DNA from: CAZEWZ01 sp964516765
GTDB taxonomy: Bacteria > Bacteroidota > Bacteroidia > Flavobacteriales > UBA7430
Direction: 5' to 3'
Assembly: GCA_964516765.1 (NCBI GenBank)
Contig: CAZEWZ010000006.1
Coordinates: 26,750 to 90,749, forward strand
Length of the DNA stretch: 64,000 nucleotides
Under the pieces are notes generated by a model. It had not been told where the DNA came from. It did not search any database and saw only the letters and a program-made list of their open reading frames with translations. The position numbers and the translations under genes were made by a program. Below, piece after piece: positions 36,037-44,822 of this stretch (position 1 is the first letter of the stretch; the number at the start of each line of letters is the position of its first letter).

Positions 36037-37029
36037 ATGTCTAAATACAAGAAGTACATTTATTTAGCGTTTAAGGGGTTTGCTATGGGCGCAGCAAATG
36101 TCATTCCAGGAGTCTCAGGAGGAACCATTGCTTTAGTGACCGGAATATATCAAGAACTAGTCGATTCACTTAAGTCCTTCGACAAAATTGCTTTTCAACT
36201 TTTGTTTAAAGCAAAATTCAGTGACTTTTCTAAAAAAGTCAATTTAGGTTTCTTAATTTCTCTAGGAACGGGGATCGTTTTCAGTATTTTTAGTATTGCT
36301 AGATTATTTGACTGGCTACTAAGAATTTATCCCATCTATATATGGGCTTTCTTCTTTGGACTAATATTGGCCTCTGTATTTTTTGTAGGTAAAACCGTGG
36401 ATAAATGGACTTTGAAAGAGGTTTCTTTTCTACTTACTGGAGCTTTAGTAGCAATTAGCATCTCTTTCACTAACCCTGCGCCTGTATCAAATGAAAACTA
36501 CTTTTTCATCTTTTTCTGTGGGGTTGTTGGAATTAGTGGAATGCTGCTCCCAGGACTTTCAGGTTCATACATTTTAATGCTGCTAGGCAATTATGAATTA
36601 TTGATGGTCGACTCAATCAACAACTTATCTGAAATTATTAGATTACTATTCGCCTTAGATTTTTCATTCATTCAGAATACAGAAATGATGCAAAACTTGA
36701 GCTATTTTTTATTTTTTCTTGCGGGATCAATCCTAGGAATCCTCTGTTTTTCACAAATTATTTCATGGATTTTTATTCGTTATAAAAATACCACTATTTC
36801 CATACTAACGGGATTTGTATTCGGTTCTTTGGCAATTATTTGGCCTTGGAAAAATGAAATCACGAAGCCAAACTTTGTTAATAGATACGGCGAAGAAGTC
36901 ATTATTGGCTACAACCGCTATTTTCCTCCTACTTTTGACTCTTCTCTTTGCATTGCTTTACTTTGTATATTAATTGGGATTTTATGCATTTGGTCGATAG
37001 AAAAATTTAGTAAAGAAGAATCAAAATGA
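36037..37029 (+). CDS. DUF368 membrane protein (PopT-type polyprenyl-phosphate translocase family)
   Basis: A 330-residue membrane protein with about eight to ten spans. The two halves each carry the DUF368 signature: GAANVIPGVSGGTIALVTGIYQEL at residues 13-36 and GISGMLLPGLSGSYILMLLGNY in the second half, an inverted-repeat plan. Members of this family (PF04018) have been shown to recycle undecaprenyl phosphate across the cytoplasmic membrane for cell-wall synthesis. Here it lies inside the TPR-ComA-rhodanese-DUF368-aroE run and overlaps aroE by 4 bp. Confidence 0.92.
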   Translation: MSKYKKYIYLAFKGFAMGAANVIPGVSGGTIALVTGIYQELVDSLKSFDKIAFQLLFKAKFSDFSKKVNLGFLISLGTGIVFSIFSIARLFDWLLRIYPIYIWAFFFGLILASVFFVGKTVDKWTLKEVSFLLTGALVAISISFTNPAPVSNENYFFIFFCGVVGISGMLLPGLSGSYILMLLGNYELLMVDSINNLSEIIRLLFALDFSFIQNTEMMQNLSYFLFFLAGSILGILCFSQIISWIFIRYKNTTISILTGFVFGSLAIIWPWKNEITKPNFVNRYGEEVIIGYNRYFPPTFDSSLCIALLCILIGILCIWSIEKFSKEESK

Positions 37030-37754
37030 GGATATTCGGTCTCATTGGAAAACAACTTGATCACTCTTATTCTAAAACTTATTTCAAAGAGAAATTTGAC
37101 AATGAAAAAATTGTGGATGCTTTATATGAAAATTTTAGACTCACTAATATAGAAGAGTTCAAAGATTTAATTCAGCAACATAAATTTACAGGAATCAATG
37201 TTACAAACCCTTTCAAAAAATCTATTATTCCATATCTAGACGATCTATCTCCTGTAGTAAATCTCATTGGGGCTGTAAATACTGTTTTATTTTCAGAGGG
37301 CAAAACAATTGGATTCAATACAGATGTATATGGATTTAAAAGATCGATTAAACCCTTTCTAGAGAACACCATGGAACGTGCATTAATCCTAGGGACAGGC
37401 GGAGCATCAATGGCTGTAGTCTTTGCCTTGAAACAGATTGGAATTGATTGCTTGCTTGTTTCAAGAAACCCAGATGAAAACCAAATGGCCTATGAGGACG
37501 TAAATCATCTCGTAATTAAATATCATCTTCTCATTGTAAACGCTACCCCACTAGGAATGTATCCCCAAACAGACAATTACCCTAAAATACCTTACGAAGA
37601 ACTAACAGAAAAACATTTGCTAGTAGATCTAGTCTACAACCCTGAAAAAAGTCTTTTTCTTAAAAAAGGAGAAGAAAAAAAGAGTAAAATTCTCAATGGC
37701 CATTCAATGTTGATTCATCAAGCAGAAGAATCATGGAAAATATGGAATACTTAA
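37026..37754 (+). CDS. aroE: Shikimate dehydrogenase
   Basis: Reduces 3-dehydroshikimate to shikimate with NADPH. The 242-residue protein has the substrate site segment GLIGKQLDHSYSKTYF and the catalytic-Lys motif GINVTNPFKKSIIPYLD, then GAVNTV, the nucleotide loop LILGTGGASMAV, and NATPLGMYP. It is at the short end of the family (usually about 270) but complete. Last gene of the plus-strand run; its stop overlaps the stop of the convergent SCO1 gene by 4 bp. Shikimate kinase is at 61111-61623. Confidence 0.95.
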   Translation: MRIFGLIGKQLDHSYSKTYFKEKFDNEKIVDALYENFRLTNIEEFKDLIQQHKFTGINVTNPFKKSIIPYLDDLSPVVNLIGAVNTVLFSEGKTIGFNTDVYGFKRSIKPFLENTMERALILGTGGASMAVVFALKQIGIDCLLVSRNPDENQMAYEDVNHLVIKYHLLIVNATPLGMYPQTDNYPKIPYEELTEKHLLVDLVYNPEKSLFLKKGEEKKSKILNGHSMLIHQAEESWKIWNT

Positions 37755-38407
37755 CGATATTCTCTTCTTAGAACTTCAATGTCTGACTTTAGTCGTTTCA
37801 TTTCATTTTTGAGTGTCCCATCATAATATCCCCGAATACGCTGTAATTTATCTATTAAGACAAAATTTTCGGTATGAACAAAATCTCTTTCACCACCATC
37901 TCCCTCTGTTAAAACTGCAAAGTAAGATTTTCTAGCGAGCGCATATATTTCTTTTTTATCTCCTGTTAACATGACCCACTTATCGGGATTGACTTCATAC
38001 TGTTGCGCGTAAGATCGAAGAACTTCTACAGAATCTATTTCTGGATATACAGTGTGAGAGACCAAAAAAATATCCTCATCATCAATATAAAAATCGTGTA
38101 AGCTTTTCATTTGAGCGGTCATCTTTGGACAAATTTTCGCACAAGTGGTAAAAAAGAAATCAGCCACATAAATTTTATTCTCAACATCTTTTAGAGTAAT
38201 GGTATCACCCATCTGACTTAGAAGTTTAAAATCTGAAATTCGATGATTTTTTTCTTCAATAACAGAAGAATCAACCAATTTTGGATTTACATCTGAGGGT
38301 AGATATATTTTAAGTGGTTTAGGTGGATTGAATAGATTGCAAGAGAAAAAAACAACTATTGACAAACAAAAAACAAGTATTTTTAAATTTATTTTAGCTA
38401 GGCTCAT
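37751..38407 (-). CDS. SCO1/SenC-family copper-binding lipoprotein
   Basis: Membrane-anchored thioredoxin-fold protein used in copper delivery to cytochrome oxidase or in thiol reduction. The 218-residue protein has a lipobox-like FFSC at Cys23, the metal-binding CAKIC pair (Cys89, Cys93) in FFFTTCAKICPKM, and the third ligand His in DFVHTENFVLID. No cytochrome oxidase genes are in the window. It converges on aroE with stop codons overlapping by 4 bp and follows the 3-hydroxyacyl-CoA dehydrogenase gene on the same strand. Confidence 0.93.
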   Translation of the reverse strand: MSLAKINLKILVFCLSIVVFFSCNLFNPPKPLKIYLPSDVNPKLVDSSVIEEKNHRISDFKLLSQMGDTITLKDVENKIYVADFFFTTCAKICPKMTAQMKSLHDFYIDDEDIFLVSHTVYPEIDSVEVLRSYAQQYEVNPDKWVMLTGDKKEIYALARKSYFAVLTEGDGGERDFVHTENFVLIDKLQRIRGYYDGTLKNEMKRLKSDIEVLRREYR

Positions 38408-38474
38408 TTAGTCTTCTTATTTTTTTTACAAAAATATGAATTAAAGAGACAGATTCAAATCCAAAAAGATTCTT

Positions 38475-39365
38475 TTATTTCGAAAATTGTAGAGATATTT
38501 TTTTATTCTTAGTCCCATCCGTATAGTCATAAAAACCTTCCCCGGACTTTAATCCTAACTTGCCGGCAGCAACCATATTCACCAAAAGTGGACATGGTGC
38601 ATATTTTGGGTTACCAAAACCACTGTGAAGCACCTCCATAATTGACAGGCAGACATCCAATCCAATGAAATCAGCTAAATGAAGTGGTCCCATGGGATGA
38701 GCCATACCTAGCATCATAACAGTATCTATTTCTTGGACACCAGCCACTCCCTCAAACAAAGTATATATTGCCTCATTGATCATGGGTATTAAAATTCGAT
38801 TAGCAACAAAACCAGGGTAATCATTTACCTCGACGGGTGACTTTTTAAGTTCTCGAGACAAATGCATAATTTTATCGGTCACTTCATTAGATGTTGCATA
38901 ACCACGAATAATTTCCACAAGCTTCATTATCGGAACAGGATTCATGAAGTGCATACCAATAACTTTATCTGGTCGGGAGGTAACTGCACCAATTTTAGTA
39001 ATCGAAATAGAAGAAGTGTTCGAAGCTAGGATGACCTCTGGAGCACATAACTCATCCAATTGACTAAATATTTTAAGTTTTACCCGGATATTCTCAGTAG
39101 CTGCCTCAACAACTAGATCTACTCCCTTAAGCCCTTCCTCCATCGAAGTGAAAGGAAGTATATGAGAAAGTGTGCTTTGCTTTTGCTTAAGAGAGATTTT
39201 CTCTCTACTCAACATTCGATCTAAATTTTTTTCAATGGTATTAATACCTTGATTCAATGAAGTTTTGTTAATATCAATCAATGATACTTCATAACCACAT
39301 TGGGCAAATGTATGCGCTATTCCATTCCCCATAGTTCCTGCGCCGATCACTGCAATTTTTTTCAT
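38475..39365 (-). CDS. 3-hydroxybutyryl-CoA dehydrogenase
   Basis: NAD(P)-dependent oxidation or reduction at C3 of short acyl-CoA in fatty-acid or butyrate-type metabolism. The 296-residue protein opens MKKIAVIGAGTMGNGIAHTF (Rossmann GxGxxG), has ASNTSSISIT, the catalytic His in MHFMNPVPIMKLVE, and DYPGFVANRILIPMINEA with GMAHPMGPLHLADFIGLD in the helical domain. The start at 39365 is preferred because it opens the Rossmann strand and lies 4 bp after the sugar-transferase stop; an ATG at 39395 would overlap that gene. Confidence 0.95.
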   Translation of the reverse strand: MKKIAVIGAGTMGNGIAHTFAQCGYEVSLIDINKTSLNQGINTIEKNLDRMLSREKISLKQKQSTLSHILPFTSMEEGLKGVDLVVEAATENIRVKLKIFSQLDELCAPEVILASNTSSISITKIGAVTSRPDKVIGMHFMNPVPIMKLVEIIRGYATSNEVTDKIMHLSRELKKSPVEVNDYPGFVANRILIPMINEAIYTLFEGVAGVQEIDTVMMLGMAHPMGPLHLADFIGLDVCLSIMEVLHSGFGNPKYAPCPLLVNMVAAGKLGLKSGEGFYDYTDGTKNKKISLQFSK

Positions 39366-39369
39366 AATT

Positions 39370-40788
39370 TTATTTTCCACGCCCTTGAAAGACAATTTTA
39401 AATGTATAAATCAAAACTTTTAAATCGTTGAATATTGACATGTTTTCAATGTAAATGATATCGTATTTTAATCGATCGATCATTTCATCTACCGTACTTG
39501 CATAACCAAATCTGACCATTCCCCAGGAAGTAATCCCTGGCTTAACCCTTCTAATATGTTTGTAATGAGGTGCTTTTTCAATAATCTTAGATGCATAATA
39601 CTCTCTCTCCGGACGAGGACCGACTAAAGACATATCACCAATAATTACATTCCAAAATTGTGGCAATTCGTCTACTCTGTATCGACGCATAAACTTCCCC
39701 CATTTGGTGATTCGAGAATCTTCATCTCCGGATAATTGAGGACCATTTATTTCGGCATCAATAAACATAGATCTGAATTTGATAATCATAAATATTTCGC
39801 CGCGAAGGCCAATTCGTTCTTGGTAGAAAAATATTGGCCCATCAGAGCCGATTTTTACAAGTATCATCGACATAATATACAAGGGAGAAAGAATAATAAT
39901 AGCGATTGTGGAAAAAACAATATCGATAAGACGCTTTAGGGTAAATTGCCAAACTGGCATCAAATCATGCTTTATTTCAATCAAGGGAACATCAAAAATT
40001 GATTTCATCTTGACTTTACCCGACAATAAATCATAATTATTTGGCTTGACCTTGATCAATACATCTGTTCCTTCCAAGTCATTAATAATCTCCTCTAAAA
40101 TTAGATTTTGTTCTGATTTCTCAATCGCTATTAAAACTTCTTCAATATTTTTAGATTGAATAACTTTCTTCAATTCTTTGTAGGAACCCAGGTATGGAAT
40201 ATATTTTTTTAATAGTGTTCCTTGAATATCCATTCCATTCACAAAACCAATAATAAAATTTCCTCCAGATTTGGATTGATTCACTAAATTTTGATACATC
40301 TCAACAGCACAGGAAGATCCCCCAATAATTAAAGTTTTAAAGCCTATTTGCCGATTATGAATTCGATAAACTGTTCGACTAGTAAAAATGAAACGAAAGA
40401 GATAGGTAAAAGAAAAATGAAAGACAAATAAAATAGATAATGAACTGTAATAGCTAATGTAACTTTGTATCACATCATCAAGAATTGCAACAAAGAAAAT
40501 AATAATCACTCCAGTCAAAGTTTGAATCAGGGTTTGAACCAGATCATTTAACCTTGAACGGCGATAAATATTTTTGTAATGTCCAAAAAGAACATAAAGC
40601 ACAATCCAAAACAAAGGGACTAATACTATTCCCAACCAAAATTTGAAAGTCAAAAACAGCGGTAAATTAAAATCATCCAATTGAAACTCAACAAATCGTT
40701 TTCTGTAGGTAAAAAAAATAAACCAAACTATCAAAGACGAGATTAGGTCAAGTACAATATACTTGGTTGTTTGTAGTTTAGTGTTCAT
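39370..40788 (-). CDS. Exopolysaccharide polyprenyl-glycosylphosphotransferase (WcaJ/WbaP-like)
   Basis: Membrane enzyme of 472 residues that starts exopolysaccharide or O-unit assembly by moving a sugar phosphate from UDP- or GDP-sugar to undecaprenyl phosphate. Four N-terminal spans, a CoA-binding/NAD-like domain (about 140-250), a fifth membrane re-entrant segment, and the bacterial sugar-transferase domain: KRLIDIVFSTIAIIILSPLY, IGLRGEIFMIIKFRSM, YRVDELPQFWNVIIGDMSLV and GPRPERE with the catalytic Asp-Glu pair. The lipoprotein gene upstream ends on its start (TAATG). The sugar is unknown. Confidence 0.93.
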   Translation of the reverse strand: MNTKLQTTKYIVLDLISSLIVWFIFFTYRKRFVEFQLDDFNLPLFLTFKFWLGIVLVPLFWIVLYVLFGHYKNIYRRSRLNDLVQTLIQTLTGVIIIFFVAILDDVIQSYISYYSSLSILFVFHFSFTYLFRFIFTSRTVYRIHNRQIGFKTLIIGGSSCAVEMYQNLVNQSKSGGNFIIGFVNGMDIQGTLLKKYIPYLGSYKELKKVIQSKNIEEVLIAIEKSEQNLILEEIINDLEGTDVLIKVKPNNYDLLSGKVKMKSIFDVPLIEIKHDLMPVWQFTLKRLIDIVFSTIAIIILSPLYIMSMILVKIGSDGPIFFYQERIGLRGEIFMIIKFRSMFIDAEINGPQLSGDEDSRITKWGKFMRRYRVDELPQFWNVIIGDMSLVGPRPEREYYASKIIEKAPHYKHIRRVKPGITSWGMVRFGYASTVDEMIDRLKYDIIYIENMSIFNDLKVLIYTFKIVFQGRGK

Positions 40789-41693
40789 TACTTATCGCGT
40801 AGCCATTTGATATTATCAAAATAAAAAGTAGCACTCTCTTGGGAAGAATTCTTTATAGCCCCAAGAAAAATTCCAAACTCATCTGAGGAATTTCCCAGAT
40901 TTACCTGATTAGTCATTTGTATGTATATTTTATTCCAATTTTCGCTTGGATTTATTTGAATAGATTCGTACTTGTTAATCAAGCCAGATTGGGCATCTCT
41001 GACAGCAATACCTAATTTAAAAGAGTTATCACAGCGATAATTCATTTCAAGCATGGTTTGATTGTATATGGAGGGAATGGGGACAAATTCAGATGAAATC
41101 AGTTCAAAAAAATCATTAGTATCATCCAAATAAATAACTCCGGAGACTTCTCCTTCAAAAACCAAACTATCATCCACAGTTGGGAACATCATTGTATCAC
41201 TTATAGAGGTTGCTTCTAGAACCGCTCCAGCATCTTCAAAATCTTCAATAAAAATAAATTCCACATCATCCGCATATTGCGTTATAGCCTTAACAGTCAC
41301 TGTACTGTCTAAAAAAAGCTCGACCGAATTGGAGGAAGACGAAACATATGTTTGTCCGTTAAATAAATATAAGTCACAAATTTGATAAAAGGGATAAATA
41401 CTACGAGTAGCAGAAATACCATTTGCCTTGATTCCTGAAGAAACTGAAAAACTATGAAATCCTTGGCTCAAAACAGGAATTGTACAGGGCAATTCAAATA
41501 CACCTAAAAAGATACCATCCATACTGACCCATGCATCAGTGATTTTGTGAGAATCAGTCCCCTGAGCGTTAAGCGTTTCTAAATCTATGGATTCAATATG
41601 CAAATAAGAAGGGGTTTGTGCATTAAAGGAATCTTTAGAACAGCCAAAAAATAAAATAAGAAAAATTAAAATAGGATATATGGATTTATGCAT
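40788..41693 (-). CDS. Hypothetical exported lipoprotein
   Basis: A 301-residue protein of unknown function. The chosen start at 41693 gives MHKSIYPILIFLILFFGCSK, a lipoprotein signal with Cys18; an upstream in-frame ATG at 41711 would add six residues. The mature region has Ser/Thr-rich beta-sandwich character with a C-terminal half resembling a jelly-roll/carbohydrate-binding-like domain (strands such as TFYFDNIKWL at the end), but no family was recognised with certainty. It overlaps the Gfo/Idh gene by 8 bp and the sugar-transferase gene by 1 bp, so it may take part in envelope polysaccharide work. Confidence 0.75.
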   Translation of the reverse strand: MHKSIYPILIFLILFFGCSKDSFNAQTPSYLHIESIDLETLNAQGTDSHKITDAWVSMDGIFLGVFELPCTIPVLSQGFHSFSVSSGIKANGISATRSIYPFYQICDLYLFNGQTYVSSSSNSVELFLDSTVTVKAITQYADDVEFIFIEDFEDAGAVLEATSISDTMMFPTVDDSLVFEGEVSGVIYLDDTNDFFELISSEFVPIPSIYNQTMLEMNYRCDNSFKLGIAVRDAQSGLINKYESIQINPSENWNKIYIQMTNQVNLGNSSDEFGIFLGAIKNSSQESATFYFDNIKWLRDK

Positions 41694-42675
41694 TGCTTTT
41701 ATTTTTATCAATTCTATCGGTTACTTTATCAATAATTAAATCGGCAATTTTAAGAGCTTCGCATCCATCTTGTAACGTTACAGTAGGTGAATTATTGTTC
41801 TTTATTGATAAAGCAAAACTACGCAATTCCTCTTGGATAGCATTTAATTGTTTTACTCTAGGTTTTTTATGACTTACAAACTTTTTTGATCCATTTACCT
41901 CTATTGGAAACTTTATTCTTAGAGGATTCCATGATTGTGCATCTGAAAGTCTAACAATTTCTGTTTTCTTATTCAAGAAATCAATAGACACATATCGATC
42001 TTTTTGAAATATTCGTGTTTTACGCATCTCCTTCATAGAGACTCTGCTCGATGTTAAATTTGCTACACATCCGTTCTCGAACTCAATTCGGGCATTACAA
42101 ATATCTGGACTTTCTGTAATAACTGCTACACCACTGGTTTGAATCTGAAATACTTCTGATTTCACAATATGCAATATTACATCAATATCATGAATCATTA
42201 AGTCTAAAACAACAGATACATCTGTTCCTCTAGGATTATACTTAGATAGACGATGAGTCTCTATAAACAATGGACTGTCTATATAGGGCTTTGCTGCAAG
42301 AAAAGCGGGATTAAATCTCTCCACATGACCAATCTGAATCTTTACATCTATACCAACTGCAATTCTCATCAATTCTTTGGCTTCAGCATAAGTATGTGTC
42401 ACTGGCTTTTCAATAAAAATGTGTTTTCTGGCAAAGAGAGCCTGTTTGGCACATTCAAAATGAGACATGGTGGGAGTGACAATATCTACTACCTCAGTTT
42501 CCTCTAATAGCTTTGCCATCGAGTCAAAGGCCTTGACAGACAACTCTTTACTCAACGCGTAAGCCAACAACATATTTGGGTCAAAAAAACCTATAAGTTC
42601 AAAATCTGGTAAGTTCTTGAGAATTTTAATGTGAATTTTACCCAAGTGACCCGCACCTAATACCGCAATTTTCAT
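41686..42675 (-). CDS. Gfo/Idh/MocA-family oxidoreductase
   Basis: NAD(P)-dependent sugar-type dehydrogenase of 329 residues. The Rossmann motif AVLGAGHLGKIH is at residues 4-15; the EKP motif is in HIFIEKPVTHTYAEA and a DLMIHDIDVILHI segment supplies the catalytic HD pair. The start at 42675 opens directly with MKIAVLGAGHLG; the ATG at 42693 would add MIQILN. The substrate is unknown; many homologues act on nucleotide sugars or inositol. First gene of a run with a lipoprotein, sugar transferase and 3-hydroxyacyl-CoA dehydrogenase, suggesting a polysaccharide context. Confidence 0.9.
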   Translation of the reverse strand: MKIAVLGAGHLGKIHIKILKNLPDFELIGFFDPNMLLAYALSKELSVKAFDSMAKLLEETEVVDIVTPTMSHFECAKQALFARKHIFIEKPVTHTYAEAKELMRIAVGIDVKIQIGHVERFNPAFLAAKPYIDSPLFIETHRLSKYNPRGTDVSVVLDLMIHDIDVILHIVKSEVFQIQTSGVAVITESPDICNARIEFENGCVANLTSSRVSMKEMRKTRIFQKDRYVSIDFLNKKTEIVRLSDAQSWNPLRIKFPIEVNGSKKFVSHKKPRVKQLNAIQEELRSFALSIKNNNSPTVTLQDGCEALKIADLIIDKVTDRIDKNKSNA

Positions 42676-42772
42676 ATTTAATATTTGTATCAAAAATAAA
42701 TATTTTAATACGAGGAAAGAGAATACTTAAAATAATTTTTGTGACATCATACATTTTTATAGATTCGCAGAC

Positions 42773-43432
42773 ATGAATTTAGTCGATTTAGCAAAACATC
42801 AAGGCCAACGGAGAAAACTTATTGAAGATATCGCCGTTATGGGCATTGAATCAAAAGAGGTGCTTGAAGCGATGCTAAAAGTTCCCAGACATTTCTTCCT
42901 CGATTCAACTTTTGAAAATTTTGCTTACCAAAACAAATCCTTCCCAATAGGAAATGATCAAACCATCTCGCACCCATACACTGTTGCTTTCCAGACTGAA
43001 GTGTTAAATATTAAACAAGGGGAAAAAACATTAGAGATAGGTACGGGATCGGGATACCAAACAGCGGTATTATTTAATATGGGCGCCGAAGTATATTCTA
43101 TCGAAAGACATTATGGGTTGTTTATCAAAACAAAAAGCATTCTCAATAAAATGAGAATTAAAGCCGTATTATCTCATGGGGATGGTTATCTTGGTTTACC
43201 TCTATATGCACCGTTTGATAAAATTATCATTACTGCAGGTAGCCCTGAGATTCCTGAAATACTATTCGAACAACTTAAGATAGGGGGATTGATGCTTGTG
43301 CCTTTAGGAAGAGAAAGCCATATCATGACGTTAATTATAAAAACCTCAAAAAATGAGTCTCAAAAAATTGAATTTGATAACTTTAACGGGAGTAACTTTC
43401 GATTTGTTCCCATGCTCAAAGACAAAAAATAA
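42773..43432 (+). CDS. pcm: Protein-L-isoaspartate O-methyltransferase
   Basis: Repairs isoaspartyl residues in damaged proteins by SAM-dependent methylation. The 219-residue protein has the PCMT N-terminal helix segment (KVPRHFFLD), the substrate loop IGNDQTISHPYTVA, and the SAM motif TLEIGTGSGYQTAVL, then VLVPLGR-like MLVPLGRES. TTG (42739-42741) and TAGATTCG (42760-42767), one base from the -7 consensus, are 18 nt apart and would start transcription about at the ATG, so the mRNA may be leaderless. It is followed by a 237-bp region with hairpins. Confidence 0.94.
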   Translation: MNLVDLAKHQGQRRKLIEDIAVMGIESKEVLEAMLKVPRHFFLDSTFENFAYQNKSFPIGNDQTISHPYTVAFQTEVLNIKQGEKTLEIGTGSGYQTAVLFNMGAEVYSIERHYGLFIKTKSILNKMRIKAVLSHGDGYLGLPLYAPFDKIIITAGSPEIPEILFEQLKIGGLMLVPLGRESHIMTLIIKTSKNESQKIEFDNFNGSNFRFVPMLKDKK

Positions 43433-43562
43433 GTCATTTGAGCTAAATTATGATGATAAAAAATCGCTTTAAAAGTTCAACAATAGGAATTATCAGCAAT
43501 ATAACCAGTTTCGAAGCGGGTGAATAAACCCCTATAAACCCTTTATCTCACTATCATAAACA

Positions 43563-43592
43563 ACCTTTTAAACAACCATTTGTTAATAAGGT
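43563..43592 (+). repeat. Imperfect 13-bp hairpin in the leader of the small OMP gene
   Basis: ACCTTTTAAACAA pairs with TTGTTAATAAGGT around CCAT with two mismatches. A direct repeat AAACAACC starts at 43558 and 43570, and 10 bp further on ATTAGT / ACTAAT arms surround GGTAGCT before a short T-run (43603-43626). The 237-bp space between pcm and the small outer-membrane gene otherwise shows nothing recognisable. Confidence 0.45.
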
Positions 43593-43669
43593 AAGATCAA
43601 TTATTAGTGGTAGCTACTAATTTTTCTACAAATTGCAGTTGATAAAAATTACTAATTAATAAAAACACT

Positions 43670-44122
43670 ATGAAAAAGTTTATTACAACTTTGTGTGCGC
43701 TTGCATTAACTGTTACAGTTGCAAACGCGCAAACAACTAAAGGAACAATGACCTTTGGTATTGGAACTAACTTCACTAACACTACAGATGCTGAGGGAGG
43801 TCAAGATGCAAACGTAGGTTACTTTGTTATGGACGGAATAATGGTAAGTGCAAGCTTCCATATGGACATGGCTGATGAAGGTGACACTAATTGGGGCTTC
43901 GGAGCACGTTACTACTATGGTGATGATGGTATGTGGGGCGGTTTATCTGCTGCAAATGGAATGGATGAAGAAGGTGAAGACACTGTTGACATGATGGTTC
44001 AGGTTGGTTATTCAAAAGCCTTAGGCATGGATGGCAAACTATGGTTTGAACCAACATTAAATTATGACATGGCTGGTGATGGATCATTAGGTCTTGGTGC
44101 TGCATTTAGACTTGCATTTTAG
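43670..44122 (+). CDS. Small outer-membrane beta-barrel-like protein
   Basis: A 150-residue exported protein with a clean signal peptide (MKKFITTLCALALTVTVANAQ). The mature part is rich in Gly, Asp and Met with alternating strands (TMTFGIGTNFTN, WGFGARYYYGDDG, KLWFEPTLNYDMAG, SLGLGAAFRLAF) and ends in Phe, as expected for a small eight-stranded barrel. Specific function is not recognised. Preceded by a structured 237-bp leader region and followed by a strong terminator, it is probably a well-expressed single gene. Codons are biased towards those of abundant proteins. Confidence 0.82.
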   Translation: MKKFITTLCALALTVTVANAQTTKGTMTFGIGTNFTNTTDAEGGQDANVGYFVMDGIMVSASFHMDMADEGDTNWGFGARYYYGDDGMWGGLSAANGMDEEGEDTVDMMVQVGYSKALGMDGKLWFEPTLNYDMAGDGSLGLGAAFRLAF

Positions 44123-44137
44123 TAAGAATTTTTACAT

Positions 44138-44168
44138 ATAAAAAAGGGAGCCTTGGCTCCCTTTTTTA
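44138..44168 (+). terminator. Intrinsic terminator after the small OMP gene
   Basis: AAAAAAGGGAGCC (44140-44152) pairs with GGCTCCCTTTTTT (44155-44167) across a TT loop; 13-bp perfect stem with U-tract, 17 bp after the stop. Confidence 0.92.
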
Positions 44169-44188
44169 TATTAAAATAAATCAATATT

Positions 44189-44812
44189 ATGAAAAATTTA
44201 GTTCTTTTTACCATAATGATTATTAGCACTAGTTCCACATTTGCTCAAAAAAATGGACCTTCGTCAGGAGACTGGTCCTTGTCTTCAAGTGCAAGTTCAC
44301 TGCTTAATTATGCAGGGAATTTATTCAATGGGTCGGCAAACAGCCCGGAAATAAGCTTTCAGAATGAAGAAATGTCCTTATATGGGAAATTATTTATTAG
44401 CGATTCAATTGCATGGCGCGGCGGGGTAAATGTACAACTTCGATCAAAAACAAGTGATTTATTTCTTGGGAATACTCCCTATACTACAAAAGAGTCTAGC
44501 TACTCATTGACTTTCTCTTTAGGAAAAGAATTCAGAAAAGGAACCAACAGACTCCAGGGCTTTTATGGATTCGGTGCAAACATGATGGTAAGTACAAACT
44601 CATTTGACGATGGAATGTCTGAAGGAGAGGAAGAGAATTCTGATATGAGCGCGGGCATAAATGCCTTTGTGGGAGCAGAATACTTCTTTAGACCAAAAAT
44701 GAGTCTCGGAGCAGAGTACCGTCATGGTATTTCTTACCAGATGAGTGATAGTGAAAAAACCTTTGAAATTTCCGGCAAAACAACAGCGATCTATCTAAAC
44801 CTCTACTTTTAA
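44189..44812 (+). CDS. Outer-membrane beta-barrel protein
   Basis: A 207-residue exported protein with a signal peptide (about 1-19, ending STFAQ). The mature part shows repeated amphipathic strands (WRGGVNVQLRSKTS, SYSLTFSLGKEFRKG, FFRPKMSLGAEYRHG, TAIYLNLYF) and ends in Phe, the barrel-assembly signal, which fits an OmpA/OmpW-sized porin-like protein. No family can be named securely. It follows a terminator, so it is expressed from its own promoter, and it converges on smpB with 10 bp between stops. Confidence 0.82.
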   Translation: MKNLVLFTIMIISTSSTFAQKNGPSSGDWSLSSSASSLLNYAGNLFNGSANSPEISFQNEEMSLYGKLFISDSIAWRGGVNVQLRSKTSDLFLGNTPYTTKESSYSLTFSLGKEFRKGTNRLQGFYGFGANMMVSTNSFDDGMSEGEEENSDMSAGINAFVGAEYFFRPKMSLGAEYRHGISYQMSDSEKTFEISGKTTAIYLNLYF

Positions 44813-44822
44813 GTAAGACTGT

